From Pelotomaculum thermopropionicum SI (GTDB taxonomy: Bacteria > Bacillota > Desulfotomaculia > Desulfotomaculales > Pelotomaculaceae): DNA of 64,000 nucleotides. The stretch spans positions 558,001-622,000 of the forward strand of contig AP009389.1 in NCBI GenBank assembly GCA_000010565.1. The letters are read 5' to 3'. The notes below the pieces were generated by a model. The model ran no database searches and had not been told where the DNA came from. It saw only the letters and a program-made list of their open reading frames with translations. The translations under genes and the position numbers were made by a program. The first letter of the stretch is position 1; every line of letters starts with the position of its first letter. Positions 1-8,479 of the stretch are shown one piece after another.

Positions 1-1
1 G

Positions 2-205
2 GCCGTGCGGGAGCTGCGGATAGGGGATGTCATCGGCTACGGGAAGAGGGCCTATTCGGAGCACCTTGCCATTGTGGTGGGGCATGACTCAAAGGGGTAT
101 CCCCTGGTAAACGCCCACAACGTCGACCGCTTCCATTGCCCCTGGGACATGGGCTGCGATAAAACGACCTTTTTTCATCTTTATAGTATCTATGACAAAC
201 GCTAA
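2..205 (+). CDS. C-terminal fragment of an amidase-domain protein
   Basis: The reading frame is open from the window edge, so only the last 67 or so residues are visible. The fragment has a GDVIGYG segment, a histidine followed by a hydrophobic strand (HLAIVVGH), then VNAHNVDR and a PW motif. This is the pattern of the C-terminal part of the Amidase_6 domain, a putative cysteine/histidine hydrolase fold common in secreted Firmicute proteins. The N-terminus and any signal peptide lie outside the window. Assignment rests on this short motif set only. Confidence 0.6.
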   Translation, partial: AVRELRIGDVIGYGKRAYSEHLAIVVGHDSKGYPLVNAHNVDRFHCPWDMGCDKTTFFHLYSIYDKR

Positions 206-393
206 CCATCAAAAATCGCATAACGGAAATTAGAGGAATAAATGTTTTATTAATTTTCACAAGTCGCCCGTTAATTTTTTAAAAACAATACCTTAATCAC
301 TTCTCACTAAATTCCAATATTATACATATTTTGTTAATTAAGAAATGATCGCAGTGGTTTGGCACCGCTAAGCTGAAAAGGAGATTTCGTTAC

Positions 394-1355
394 ATGGTTA
401 TACGGCAATACTGTTTTGAAAATAACTGGTACTATGTTACGGAGCCCCGGGCCATCGCGGACCTCCGGAATCGCGGCGGGAATATTACTTATCTTATACC
501 TTTCTGGTTCGGGGTAACGGAGGAAGGAACCCTGGCTGATCAGTCTGATGCGGAGACTTTGGCTTTTGCGCGACAGCTCGGCTTACCCATATTAGCCATA
601 GTGCATAACTATGCTAGCCGCCAGTACGGTACCCTCATTCATCGCTTGTTGACCACTGAAAGGCTGCGCCGGGCCCTGGTGGTAAACATATTGAACCTGC
701 TTGTCAGCAGGGGGTTTTCAGGGGTTAATATAGATTTTGAATTTGTTCCTCCTGAAGACAGGCCTTTTATGACCTTGTTCATGGCCGAACTTTTTCAAAC
801 GCTAAAACCACACGGGCTGCTAGCCAGCATTTCGGTTCCTCCTGAATTGAGGGACGATCCCTCTCATCCTTTTTCAGGGGCATTCAGCTACCCTGATCTG
901 GCCCGTTACAGCGACCAGGTATACGTGCTGGCTTATGACGAGCACGTGGCTGAACCCGGGCCTATTGCTTCCATCGGCTTTGTCCGGAATGTACTGACAT
1001 ATGCCCTGTCCGTTATTCCCCGTTACAAGATTCGCCTGGGAATGGCGGTATACGGCCGTGACTGGTCTACGCGCACGGAACTGCCTGAGGAGTTGTCATA
1101 TGAAGAGGCAGTCGCCAGGGCTGCTCGCTTCGGCGCTGCAATCCGGTATGATGTTGAGGCGCAAGAGTCAACCTTACTTATACGGAAAATGGTGTCACGC
1201 ACATAGTTTGGTTTGAAGATGTGCGGAGCTTCTCAGTCAAGCTGAACATAGTTTTGCATGAAGGCATACCTGGCATAGGGGTGTGGCGGCTGGGCCTGGA
1301 GGACCCGCGCATCTGGAATTTGTTCCGGGAAAAATTGAACATAAAAAATGGATAA
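394..1355 (+). pseudogene. GH18 spore-type glycosyl hydrolase, frameshifted
   Basis: The frame starting at ATG 394 (upstream AAGGAG) encodes a glycoside hydrolase family 18 catalytic domain of the kind seen in spore cortex or germination hydrolases (YaaH/YdhD type). The catalytic DxxDxDxE region appears as GVNIDFEFVPPED, around residues 116-128. The frame stops at 1206, but the missing end (THIVWFEDVRSFSVK, then GIPGIGVWRLG, both standard for the family) continues in the next frame up to the stop at 1353-1355. The shift lies near 1156-1175. Either the gene is decayed or one base is wrong in the sequence. No LysM domain or signal peptide is present. Confidence 0.8.
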
Positions 1356-1397
1356 AAATCGCCCGTACTCCGAACAATAAATTTGGAGCTGATATGT

Positions 1398-1757
1398 ATG
1401 GCGGCATACGTTAAAGCCCTGTCCGTAAAATTTTTCATTGCCCTGGCAGTTACGGCAGTCCTGGTCCATGTTACCGGTATTGGCTTTACAGGGGGGCTGT
1501 CGGTAGCCCTGGTGCTGACCCTGGTAACCTTTCTTGCCGCCGACATCCCGTTCCTCCTGCTGGATTACAGGCTGGCCCTGGTGGCAGACGTAATCCTTGC
1601 AATTCCGGTATTCTGGGGCATGGCCAGGCTGTTCACGGGGCAGTATCTGCCGGCCGCCACCCTGGCGGTCCTGGCCTTGATAGTGGCCGCGGGCGAATGG
1701 CTTTTTCACCTTTATGCTTTAAGAACCAGGGTTTATACTAGAGTAAAGAACCACTAG
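1398..1757 (+). CDS. DUF2512 family membrane protein
   Basis: A 119-residue hydrophobic protein with four predicted membrane helices, matching the DUF2512 (YndM-like) family found in spore-forming Firmicutes; its function is unknown. I place the start at ATG 1398 because a GGAG sits at 1385-1388 with nine bases of spacing; an in-frame TTG at 1383 would overlap that site. A G+C-rich hairpin followed by T residues comes shortly after the stop. No partner gene is evident. Confidence 0.6.
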   Translation: MAAYVKALSVKFFIALAVTAVLVHVTGIGFTGGLSVALVLTLVTFLAADIPFLLLDYRLALVADVILAIPVFWGMARLFTGQYLPAATLAVLALIVAAGEWLFHLYALRTRVYTRVKNH

Positions 1758-1782
1758 AGTAAAGAGCCGGCTTTAACTGCCG

Positions 1783-1813
1783 CCGGCCGGCAGCGGGACG
1801 GGCCGGTTTTTTA
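1783..1813 (+). terminator. Intrinsic terminator after DUF2512 gene
   Basis: CCGGCC at 1783-1788 pairs with GGCCGG at 1801-1806, followed directly by a T-rich run (1807-1813). It closes the preceding transcription unit. Confidence 0.65.
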
Positions 1814-1815
1814 TT

Positions 1816-1844
1816 TTGCCAGGCTGTCAGGCATTTTTTATAAT
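1816..1844 (+). promoter_or_regulatory. Sigma-A-type promoter for yjbQ operon
   Basis: TTGCCA at 1816-1821 and TATAAT at 1839-1844 are separated by 17 bases, about 45 bases upstream of the YjbQ start codon. The placement just after the previous terminator supports it. Confidence 0.6.
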
Positions 1845-1890
1845 TTTAATATGTGGAAGTTTAAAGAATGAGGAGGCCTGGGATAATAAA

Positions 1891-2304
1891 ATGAAATCAC
1901 ACACCAAGTACCTCTGGTTCAATACCAAAAAGCGCAGGGAGTACATCAACATTACCGGGGAAGTGGAAGAGGCGGTGCGCGAAAGCGGCATCCGGGAGGG
2001 AATGGTCCTGGTGTCGGCCATGCACATTACCGCCGGGGTGTACGTTAACGATGCCGAGCCCGGCATCATCCAGGATATAGACGAAATGCTGGAGCAGATT
2101 GCCCCCTACGGAAAGCCCTACCGCCACCACCAGACCGGCGAGGACAACGGCGACGCCCATTTGAAGAGCATACTCGTCCACCACCAGGTCATTGTGCCTG
2201 TTACAAACGGAAAGCTGGACCTGGGGCCGTGGCAGCAGGTGTATTACGCCGAGTTTGACGGCCAGAGGAGGAAAAGAGTTATCATCAAGGTGATGGGGGA
2301 TTAG
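1891..2304 (+). CDS. YjbQ/UPF0047 family protein
   Basis: A 137-residue member of the YjbQ (UPF0047) family, a small trimeric fold with conserved histidines; E. coli YjbQ has a low thiamine-phosphate-synthase activity, but the physiological role is unsettled. Family signatures seen are the [10 protein letters not shown] segment, the [11 protein letters not shown] segment and the [15 protein letters not shown]-terminal stretch. The ATG at 1891 is preceded by AGGAGG (1871-1876) and gives the usual family length; the open frame extends upstream without a better start. It is followed one base later by the DUF3006 gene, so the two are probably co-transcribed. Confidence 0.8.
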   Translation: MKSHTKYLWFNTKKRREYINITGEVEEAVRESGIREGMVLVSAMHITAGVYVNDAEPGIIQDIDEMLEQIAPYGKPYRHHQTGEDNGDAHLKSILVHHQVIVPVTNGKLDLGPWQQVYYAEFDGQRRKRVIIKVMGD

Positions 2305-2305
2305 C

Positions 2306-2506
2306 ATGTACATAATCGACCGCTTTGAGGGCGACTGGGCGGTAATTGAGCACAACCGGAAAACCTTCAACCTGCCGCGCTCCCTCATTCCTCCCGAGGC
2401 CATGGAGGGCGACGTGATCATCATTAAGGTAAGCGTGGACGCCGAAGCTACGGCCAGAGTGAAAGGAGAAGTTAAGGGCCTGGCCGGCCGATTGTTTAAG
2501 GACTAG
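2306..2506 (+). CDS. DUF3006 family small protein
   Basis: A 66-residue protein matching DUF3006, with the typical opening IIDRFEGDWAVIE and a mid-protein segment with LPPEA-like spacing. The family is regularly encoded beside ComEC-like metallo-beta-lactamase proteins, as it is here, but its function is unknown. It begins one base after the YjbQ stop, implying translational coupling, and precedes the lipoprotein hydrolase gene by 36 bases. Confidence 0.75.
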   Translation: MYIIDRFEGDWAVIEHNRKTFNLPRSLIPPEAMEGDVIIIKVSVDAEATARVKGEVKGLAGRLFKD

Positions 2507-2542
2507 CGATAGAAGCGCCGGATTTCGCGTTGGAGGTATTGA

Positions 2543-3451
2543 ATGAAAAAGTTAGTAGTTTTCTTCCTTTCCGTAGCCCTTTTGTTTTCTTCCGGCTGCG
2601 CCGGCCTCAAGAATTTGGGCGGAAAGGAAGGACTAAAGGAAGAGGCTTCAAGCGCGGCTCAAGGCGCTGCCGGTTTAGCGCGGCGGACCGATACCCTTAG
2701 GGTTCATTTTCTCGATGTCGGCCAGGGGGATTCCATCCTGGTCCAGTTTCCAAACGGCCGGAACATGCTCGTTGACGCCGGGAAAAACGACAGCGCTTCA
2801 ACGGTAATAAGTTACTTAAAAAAGAACAGGGTAAAAAAGATAGACTATCTGGTCGGCACGCATCCTCACGAAGACCACATCGGCTCGCTTGATGCCGTTA
2901 TTAAAAGCTTTGAAATCGGCGAAATTTTTATGCCCAAAGCTGTCACCGGCACCGAAAGCTTCCGCGACGTACTGGCTGCTGTTAAAAATAAGGGGCTCCA
3001 GATAAAAACGGCAAAGGCGGGGGTCAGTATACTGGAAGACGGCAATCTTTTTGCAAAGATAATAGCGCCGTGCGGCCCGGAATATGAGGGGCTGAACAAC
3101 TACTCGGCGGTTATCAAGGTTGAATACGGGGACGTGGCCTTTTTGCTGGCCGGTGACGCGGAGGAACTGTCTGAAAAGGAGATCCTGGCCGGCGGGGCCG
3201 ACGTTAAAGCCCAGGTGCTGAAAGTGGGCCACCACGGCAGCCATTCGTCAACGTCAACGGAATTTTTAAAAGCTGTTGCCCCAAAATATGCTGTTATCTC
3301 CGCAGGGGCCGGGAACGATTACCACCACCCGCACCAGGTTACGCTGGACAAGTTAAGCAAGGCCGGTGTCACGGTGCTGCGGACGGACGAGAAAGGCACT
3401 ATAGTTTTCGGGACGGACGGCAAGGACCTTGCTTTTGCAACTACAAAATAG
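2543..3451 (+). CDS. ComEC-like metallo-beta-lactamase lipoprotein
   Basis: A 302-residue exported protein. Residues 1-19 form a lipoprotein signal (LLFSSGC lipobox, Cys19). The rest is a metallo-beta-lactamase fold of the ComEC/Rec2 C-terminal type: HFLDVGQGDS near the start of the domain, the zinc-binding HPHEDHIGSLD motif, LLAGDAEE, and GHHGSHSSTS. Family members without the ComEC channel are thought to be secreted phosphodiesterases or nucleases. Start ATG 2543 follows GGAGGT. It is probably the last gene of the YjbQ-DUF3006 operon because a terminator follows. Confidence 0.8.
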   Translation: MKKLVVFFLSVALLFSSGCAGLKNLGGKEGLKEEASSAAQGAAGLARRTDTLRVHFLDVGQGDSILVQFPNGRNMLVDAGKNDSASTVISYLKKNRVKKIDYLVGTHPHEDHIGSLDAVIKSFEIGEIFMPKAVTGTESFRDVLAAVKNKGLQIKTAKAGVSILEDGNLFAKIIAPCGPEYEGLNNYSAVIKVEYGDVAFLLAGDAEELSEKEILAGGADVKAQVLKVGHHGSHSSTSTEFLKAVAPKYAVISAGAGNDYHHPHQVTLDKLSKAGVTVLRTDEKGTIVFGTDGKDLAFATTK

Positions 3452-3493
3452 TGCATCAAAAGAGCTTCACCAGCTTTTATAGTTTAAAAATGT

Positions 3494-3533
3494 AAAAGTC
3501 ACCTGTTTGGTGTGGACGGGTGGCTTTTTATTT
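3494..3533 (+). terminator. Intrinsic terminator
   Basis: AAAAGTCACC at 3494-3503 pairs with GGTGGCTTTT at 3519-3528 (one G-U pair), followed by more T residues. It ends the yjbQ-DUF3006-hydrolase operon. Confidence 0.8.
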
Positions 3534-3747
3534 TTTAACAAAGATAAATACTTTTTATTCTTGATACTTTTTAATATAAATATTTTGAATTACTATCATA
3601 TAAATTTTTTATATATAATTAATTATGAAACAGAACACTAAATTTTTTCCAACCCGAAAGGTGGATTGTCATGCGCCCGGCAATGATGAAAGCTCAAGAA
3701 GCGGATCGCGGCGTTTATTGAAATGCTTGGCGGGAACTGAGAGGAAA

Positions 3748-4521
3748 ATGATTACCGTAGGAATAGATGTAGGGTCCATTACCACCAAGGCGGTTTTGCT
3801 GAACGGGTCTGCCTGGCGGAGCGTGATCAGGCCTACCGGGTGCAGCCCTCGCGAGGCGGGACGGGAAGCTTTAGAAGAACTTCTGAACAGGGCCGGCCTG
3901 GCACGCGGAGATGTGGACTTTATCGTCGGGACCGGTTATGGGCGGGTGTCCCTGCCTTTTATTGACAGAGCCATTACTGAAATAACCTGCCACGCCAGGG
4001 GCGCTCACCATCTTCTGGAAGGAGCCGACATGGTCATCGACGTGGGCGGCCAGGACAGCAAGGTAATTATAACGGATGGAAAGGGCAATGTGGTCAACTT
4101 TGCCATGAACGACAAGTGCGCCGCCGGCACCGGGCGGTTTTTGCAGGTGATGGCCGCCGCCCTGGGGGCCGATGTAAGCGAACTGGGCGAGCTGTCGCGC
4201 GGTGCTGAGCCCGTGCAGATCAGCAGCATGTGCACGGTCTTTGCCGAGTCGGAGGTAATCAGCCTGCTGGCGCAGGGGGTGGGAAAAGAGAGGATAATAG
4301 CCGGCATCCACCGTTCTGTCGCCGTGAGGATAGCTGCTATGGCCGAAAGGCTGGGCAAGGGCGAGTTAATATTATTTACCGGCGGCGTTGCCAGAAACGA
4401 AGGGGTAAGGGAGTTCCTTTCCAGAGAACTGGGGAGGGAGGTAATTGCCCTGCCTGAGTCCCAGCTTGCCGGCGCCCTTGGCGCCGCCGTGCTGGCACGG
4501 GAAATACTTAATAGAAAATGA
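3748..4521 (+). CDS. 2-hydroxyacyl-CoA dehydratase/DCCP-type activase
   Basis: A 257-residue ASKHA-fold ATPase of the BcrA/BadF/HgdC type. These iron-sulfur activases use ATP to inject low-potential electrons into a partner reductase. Visible motifs: phosphate-1 loop GIDVGSITTK, GTGYGR, DVGGQDSKVI, the KCAAGTGRF cysteine and the second cluster cysteine in SSMCTVFAESE, and the adenosine loop FTGGVARNEG. The two cysteines would hold a [4Fe-4S] cluster between subunits of a dimer. I chose ATG 3748 (upstream GAGAGG) because the family starts here; the frame stays open 123 bases upstream with no homologous residues. Its likely partner is the double-cubane protein at 10530. Confidence 0.85.
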   Translation: MITVGIDVGSITTKAVLLNGSAWRSVIRPTGCSPREAGREALEELLNRAGLARGDVDFIVGTGYGRVSLPFIDRAITEITCHARGAHHLLEGADMVIDVGGQDSKVIITDGKGNVVNFAMNDKCAAGTGRFLQVMAAALGADVSELGELSRGAEPVQISSMCTVFAESEVISLLAQGVGKERIIAGIHRSVAVRIAAMAERLGKGELILFTGGVARNEGVREFLSRELGREVIALPESQLAGALGAAVLAREILNRK

Positions 4522-4542
4522 CTGCGACAGGAGGTTAGCGCT

Positions 4543-4797
4543 GTGGCCAGAGTTCAGGTTGAATTTATCAATACCTGCCCCTGCTGCGAGGAGCATGTGA
4601 TCAATATAAAAAAAGCTGCCGCAAGGTACGGGGATGAGGTGGTAGTTAAAATTTACCATGCAGGCAAGGACTTTGATTATATCAAAAAATACGGCGCGGT
4701 ATCTAAAGGAACCATGATTATTAATGGCAGGAAAAAGCTGGATAATTTATCGCGGTCTATAATTGAAAAAGCCATTGAAGAGGCGGTCAGGGGATAA
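4543..4797 (+). CDS. saoT: Thioredoxin-like protein (SaoT-type)
   Basis: An 84-residue thioredoxin/glutaredoxin-fold protein with an unusual CPCC redox motif near residue 12 (NTCPCCEEH). This fits the NCBI family called thioredoxin-like (seleno)protein SaoT, whose members may carry selenocysteine in this motif; here it is all cysteine. GTG 4543 follows AGGAGG at 4528-4533. Its stop codon abuts the ATG of the permease gene, so the pair is coupled. The likely role is thiol handling of a metal or organometal substrate with the permease. The symbol is from memory of family naming and context. Confidence 0.7.
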   Translation: MARVQVEFINTCPCCEEHVINIKKAAARYGDEVVVKIYHAGKDFDYIKKYGAVSKGTMIINGRKKLDNLSRSIIEKAIEEAVRG

Positions 4798-5898
4798 ATG
4801 AACTTTCCGGTTTTAGAGTTTTTGCAAAAAGTTCTCCTTACTTCCTTTGACATACTGAACGGCGCCTCCGTCTGGCTTGTTGCAAGTTTTGTCCTGGCCG
4901 GAGCGCTGCACAACCTGGTCAGCCCGGACAAGCTGCAGCGCATGCTGGGAAACCGCAAGATTTCCTCACTGGTTAAGGCGACAGTTTCGGGAATGTTGCT
5001 GCCAATTTGCAGCTGCGGAGTAATTCCGTTAGGGCTGAGTCTCTATTACTCGGGAGCCTACCTGGGTCCCACTCTGGCCTTTATGACGGCCACTCCAATT
5101 ATCAACCCGGCCGCCGTCCTGCTGGCCTACGGCCTGCTGGGGCCCCAAATCGCGACCATATACCTTGTGTCCGGGTTTTTGGTTCCTCTTTTGGCCGGCG
5201 TGGCGGGCAACGCGTTTGCAGGGCGGGAAATCCATCTTCCCGGAGCAGAAGAACCGGTGAAGTTAGTTGAGCTGGAAGCGGGAGAAAATGTCAGCCTTGC
5301 TAAAAAGCTTCAAACCGGCTTGTATTGGGGATTTATGGACATGGGGGTAATGGTCAGTAAATATGTATGCATTGGAATGCTGCTGGCCGGCCTGATCATA
5401 GCGCTTGTCCCGGCAGCGTACATCCAGCAGTACCTGGGCAATCCTGGCATGATTTCATTGGGAGGAATCGCCCTCCTGGGAGCGGTTATGTACGTTTGCG
5501 CGGTAGGGCACATTCCGTTTATTGCGGCGCTGGTCGCCGGTGGGGCGGCTCCCGGCCTGGCCATAACTTTTCTTTTGGCCGGGGTTGCCACTAATCTGCC
5601 GGAGCTGATCAGCATTTACAAATTAATCGGCAGGAGGACTATCTTAATCTACTCTTCAGTTCTTATCGGCTCTGCTTTTGCCATCGGCTACCTGACCAAC
5701 AGGATGCTGATGCCGGGCTTTGTTCCCTTCTTTGATTTGGACAGATCGCGCCAGGCTGTAGGGGTGGCCGGCAGTCTCATTTTTGCCGCGCCCGAACCGT
5801 TGCGGTACCTGTGCGCCGCCGTGGTTTTAGGGCTGGGTTTTTACTCTATATGGCCGAAGGTTAAACGGTTTTTTATTAAATTGGGGACAGCGCCATGA
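4798..5898 (+). CDS. saoE: ArsP/DUF318-family permease (SaoE-type)
   Basis: A 366-residue integral membrane protein with about ten hydrophobic segments. The LLPICSCGVIPLG motif and the following TATPIINPAAVLL segment are the hallmark of the ArsP/DUF318 permease superfamily, whose characterised members export trivalent organoarsenicals. The cysteine pair inside the membrane motif is probably part of the metalloid path. The position between saoT and saoC matches the efflux transporter SaoE of the Sao gene set. Its stop overlaps the next start by four bases (ATGA). Substrate is inferred, not shown. Confidence 0.75.
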   Translation: MNFPVLEFLQKVLLTSFDILNGASVWLVASFVLAGALHNLVSPDKLQRMLGNRKISSLVKATVSGMLLPICSCGVIPLGLSLYYSGAYLGPTLAFMTATPIINPAAVLLAYGLLGPQIATIYLVSGFLVPLLAGVAGNAFAGREIHLPGAEEPVKLVELEAGENVSLAKKLQTGLYWGFMDMGVMVSKYVCIGMLLAGLIIALVPAAYIQQYLGNPGMISLGGIALLGAVMYVCAVGHIPFIAALVAGGAAPGLAITFLLAGVATNLPELISIYKLIGRRTILIYSSVLIGSAFAIGYLTNRMLMPGFVPFFDLDRSRQAVGVAGSLIFAAPEPLRYLCAAVVLGLGFYSIWPKVKRFFIKLGTAP

Positions 5899-6368
5899 AA
5901 AGAACTGTTTGCTATGGTTTTTGCATTTTTCTCCTTTTGATTATAGCCCCGGGCTGCCGTCCGGGGGGTGAAACAAAAACTGGCACTTCTGCCGTCAACG
6001 GGTTGGATAAAGACAACCAACTGCTTCAATTTTTTGTTGCGAGTCATCCTGAAAATGTGGTGGTAAAATGCGCCGCCGCCGATTTAAACGCCGACAGCCT
6101 CGAGGACCTGGTGGTTATTTACCGGCAGGGCGCGGATAAGTGCGGCATGCTGGTAGTTTTGAGCCAACCCGCCGGCTATGTCTTTACAAACGAAGTTGCC
6201 GCCCCGGTTTCCGGCCAGGTGATCACCTTTAAGGACATTGACGACAAGCCTCCCCTCGAGTTTATCGTACAGGGCATGAAGGGCGCCAATGCCGGGTACG
6301 CGATTTTTCGCGTGGAAGGAACCAGGCTGGAAGACTTGTTTGGAGAGGGGATGAAAGACTGCTGTTAG
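5895..6368 (+). CDS. saoC: Cys-Cys-COOH lipoprotein (SaoC-type)
   Basis: A 157-residue exported lipoprotein: the N-terminal hydrophobic stretch ends in a lipobox (IIAPGC). The protein ends in two cysteines immediately before the stop (GMKDCC), which is the defining feature of the NCBI family Cys-Cys-COOH (seleno)protein SaoC. A free vicinal dithiol at the C-terminus would suit capture of soft metals or organometals at the membrane surface. The AADLNADSLEDLVV segment resembles an FG-GAP-like calcium loop. It overlaps the permease gene by four bases, and the tRNA gene begins 18 bases after its stop. Confidence 0.7.
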   Translation: MKRTVCYGFCIFLLLIIAPGCRPGGETKTGTSAVNGLDKDNQLLQFFVASHPENVVVKCAAADLNADSLEDLVVIYRQGADKCGMLVVLSQPAGYVFTNEVAAPVSGQVITFKDIDDKPPLEFIVQGMKGANAGYAIFRVEGTRLEDLFGEGMKDCC

Positions 6369-6386
6369 GTTGTTAAACAATAATGC

Positions 6387-6483
6387 GGGGAGAAAGGGGA
6401 TGGTTCCCTCCACGGGCTGCAAACCCGCTGGCCGGCCCGTCGTGCGGGCTGGAGTCCGGTTCGATTCCGACTTCTCCCCTCCA
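6387..6483 (+). tRNA. Selenocysteine-tRNA-shaped tRNA-Cys (GCA)
   Basis: A 97-base gene including encoded CCA. The acceptor stem has eight pairs (6387-6394 with 6472-6479) instead of seven. The D arm has a short four-base loop (6397-6400/6405-6408). The anticodon loop at 6417-6423 reads CTGCAAA, so the anticodon is GCA (6419-6421, cysteine). The variable arm is very long, eight pairs (6432-6439/6445-6452). The T arm (6454-6471) has five pairs with one bulged C at 6456 and loop TTCGATT. The discriminator is T6480, the cysteine identity base; tRNA-Sec normally has G. This fits the minor tRNA-Cys with an extended acceptor branch and a bulge reported alongside tRNA-Sec variants. It lies inside the Sao operon. 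Confidence 0.9.
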
Positions 6484-6536
6484 AGTTTTTAGGAAATTCA
6501 AGGCAATAATTGAAAGAAAAGGGGGAGAAATAACTC

Positions 6537-7670
6537 TTGAGGAGATATTTGAGGTTTGTACCGCTTTTTGCTCTGCTGGTTATTTTACTGGCAATGCTTG
6601 CCGGCTGCGGCGGGGGTACAAAACCGGCGGTCCAGAATAGGACCGCAGGGTCTGGAATTCCTGAAAAAGATAAGGACTATGTGGTTCAGCTGGGCTATTA
6701 CGACTGCGACCACATGACCGGAGCCTGCATTGCCAAGGACGCGGGGATATTTGAAGAGCTTGGCCTGAAGGTTAACGTTACCGGCAACGGCAAGGTCCCG
6801 GAAGCCATGGCGGCAGGCCAGATGGATGCCGGGTATGTAGGAAATACCCGGATGATGCGGGCCTTTTTGCAAGGGTCTCCGATTATCGTGGGGGCCAATA
6901 ACCATATCGGCGGCTCTCATTACCTTGTTGTGTCGAACAGTATCAAAACCCCTCAGGAATTGGTCGGAAAGAAGCTGTCCATAGGGACTGACCCGGAAAA
7001 AAATAACGCGAACTGGATAACTTGGGCCAACCAATTTGGGATTCCCGTTGAGGGGAAAAACTATGAGGTTTTTAATATGGCCGACAAAGACGAGTACTTC
7101 GCCATGTGCGCTGGTAAACTTGACGGATTTGCCGCTTGTGATCCCTGGGGTTCCATGGCTGAATATGAAAAAACGGGCCATGTCCTGGCTGCTTCCGGCA
7201 AACTTCCTAATGGAGAGTGGGGCGAGTGCTGTGTTTTTGCTTTAAATAAAAAATTTGCCAGTGAGCACCCTGAGCTAGCTAAGCTGATGATTCTGGCTCA
7301 TACCAGGGCGATTGAGCATATGTATTTAAAACCGGTCCGCTCGGCCGAAATTTTTGCTCAGAATTATAAAGTACCCATGGAAGTCGCTTTGATGACCATA
7401 TGGAAAAAGACAGTTGCTGAGGGCAGGACAATTACCTGGAAAATGGACCGCAATTACTGGAAAAATCAAATAGATTTGGAATTAGGCTATAAGACTATCG
7501 ATGCGGCCCCGAATATAGACGAGTTTCTCCAGCCACAGTACCTTGAGGAGTGCGGGGCCGACGATTTTGACATCTTCATTAAGGAAAAGGTCGACCCGGT
7601 CTTCCCCGTAGGTATGTCTTATGAGGAGTGGAAGAAAAAAGCCTACGAGCTGGAGGGCAAAAAGGCCTGA
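6537..7670 (+). CDS. ABC substrate-binding lipoprotein, SsuA/NMT1-like
   Basis: A 377-residue periplasmic-binding-type lipoprotein (signal ending LLAMLAGC). The body resembles the NMT1/SsuA/TauA group: an early GYYDCDHMTG segment, KDAGIFEELGLKV, and GQMDAGYVGNTRM. Several cysteines (YYDCD, EYFAMCAG, AACDPW, GECCVF, LEECG) are unusual for this fold and suggest a soft-metal or thiol ligand. TTG 6537 follows GGGGGAG at 6521-6527. It is followed by a second binding protein, the permease and the ATPase, so it supplies one uptake system. Which of the two binding proteins corresponds to SaoB I cannot settle. Confidence 0.75.
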   Translation: MRRYLRFVPLFALLVILLAMLAGCGGGTKPAVQNRTAGSGIPEKDKDYVVQLGYYDCDHMTGACIAKDAGIFEELGLKVNVTGNGKVPEAMAAGQMDAGYVGNTRMMRAFLQGSPIIVGANNHIGGSHYLVVSNSIKTPQELVGKKLSIGTDPEKNNANWITWANQFGIPVEGKNYEVFNMADKDEYFAMCAGKLDGFAACDPWGSMAEYEKTGHVLAASGKLPNGEWGECCVFALNKKFASEHPELAKLMILAHTRAIEHMYLKPVRSAEIFAQNYKVPMEVALMTIWKKTVAEGRTITWKMDRNYWKNQIDLELGYKTIDAAPNIDEFLQPQYLEECGADDFDIFIKEKVDPVFPVGMSYEEWKKKAYELEGKKA

Positions 7671-7678
7671 GACCATTT

Positions 7679-8479
7679 ATGAAAAAGATGCTTGCCGCTA
7701 CTGCAGCGGCTGTCCTTCTGTTGTTTACCTTTTTCACTGTATTCCCGCAGCGGGAAGAAAGCGGCGGGAAGGTCAAAATCGGAACTCCTGACGACACAGG
7801 AGGCATGATTATACACTATCTTATAAACGAAAAAGGATTTCAAGGCGCCGAGGCGCGGGATGATTTTGAAATTTACCCGGTTAAGGACTGCTGTTCGAGT
7901 ACTTCCCAGTGGGCCTTAAGCACCGGCCAGTACAACCTTGCCGTCATGTGCCCGGATGCGGCCGCAAGCCTTATTGAAAAAGACGGGCGGTTTGAAATCG
8001 CCGGACCGTGCCTGGCCAATTCGGACATTGTGGTGGTAAAGCCCGGGCTGACTCCCAGAAAAATTGGAGTGGCCCGGAACCGCTCTCACCAGGCGCAGAT
8101 TGCGGCTGATATTTTCGGTAAGGGTTGTGCCGCCGTACCGATGCTGCCGTCTGCTCTTCCCTGCGCCTATGAAAAAAGCGCGGTTGACGGCGTTGTCGTG
8201 GATGCCTTGAGAGGCATCAGCATGGAAGGGGAAAAGTTGTCGGCGGGAGGTGCCACAGGCCATGTGACCTACGTGCTGGTTGTAAGCAAGAGGTTTAAAG
8301 AAGACCCGCGCTACCGGGAATTCATCAGCTTGTTTCGTGAATCAGTTGACGAGTTAAACAACCCGGATATTTTAAGAAAAGAGATTGGGAGATATAAGAA
8401 TATTGAACTTTCCCAAGAGGAGATAGAAACATGGAACCGGTTGGGGATAAGGTACATATTTACAACTCCAGAAATGTGA
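7679..8479 (+). CDS. saoB: Second ABC substrate-binding protein (SaoB-type)
   Basis: A 266-residue exported protein with an N-terminal hydrophobic anchor (residues 4-18, no lipobox). It has the reduced binding-protein fold VKIGTPDDTGGMI and a cysteine pair in VKDCCSSTS, with further cysteines in AVMCPDAA, GPCLAN, GKGCAA and LPCAYE. The paired cysteines and the position next to the permease suit the ABC substrate-binding (seleno)protein SaoB family. ATG 7679 is chosen because the signal sequence begins there; a GTG at 7628 inside the previous gene is possible. Its end overlaps the permease start by 49 bases. Confidence 0.65.
   Translation: MKKMLAATAAAVLLLFTFFTVFPQREESGGKVKIGTPDDTGGMIIHYLINEKGFQGAEARDDFEIYPVKDCCSSTSQWALSTGQYNLAVMCPDAAASLIEKDGRFEIAGPCLANSDIVVVKPGLTPRKIGVARNRSHQAQIAADIFGKGCAAVPMLPSALPCAYEKSAVDGVVVDALRGISMEGEKLSAGGATGHVTYVLVVSKRFKEDPRYREFISLFRESVDELNNPDILRKEIGRYKNIELSQEEIETWNRLGIRYIFTTPEM

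Noticed and set aside
6387-6483. Ordinary selenocysteine tRNA (selC)
   Set aside because: The anticodon is GCA, not TCA, and the discriminator is T, the cysteine identity base.
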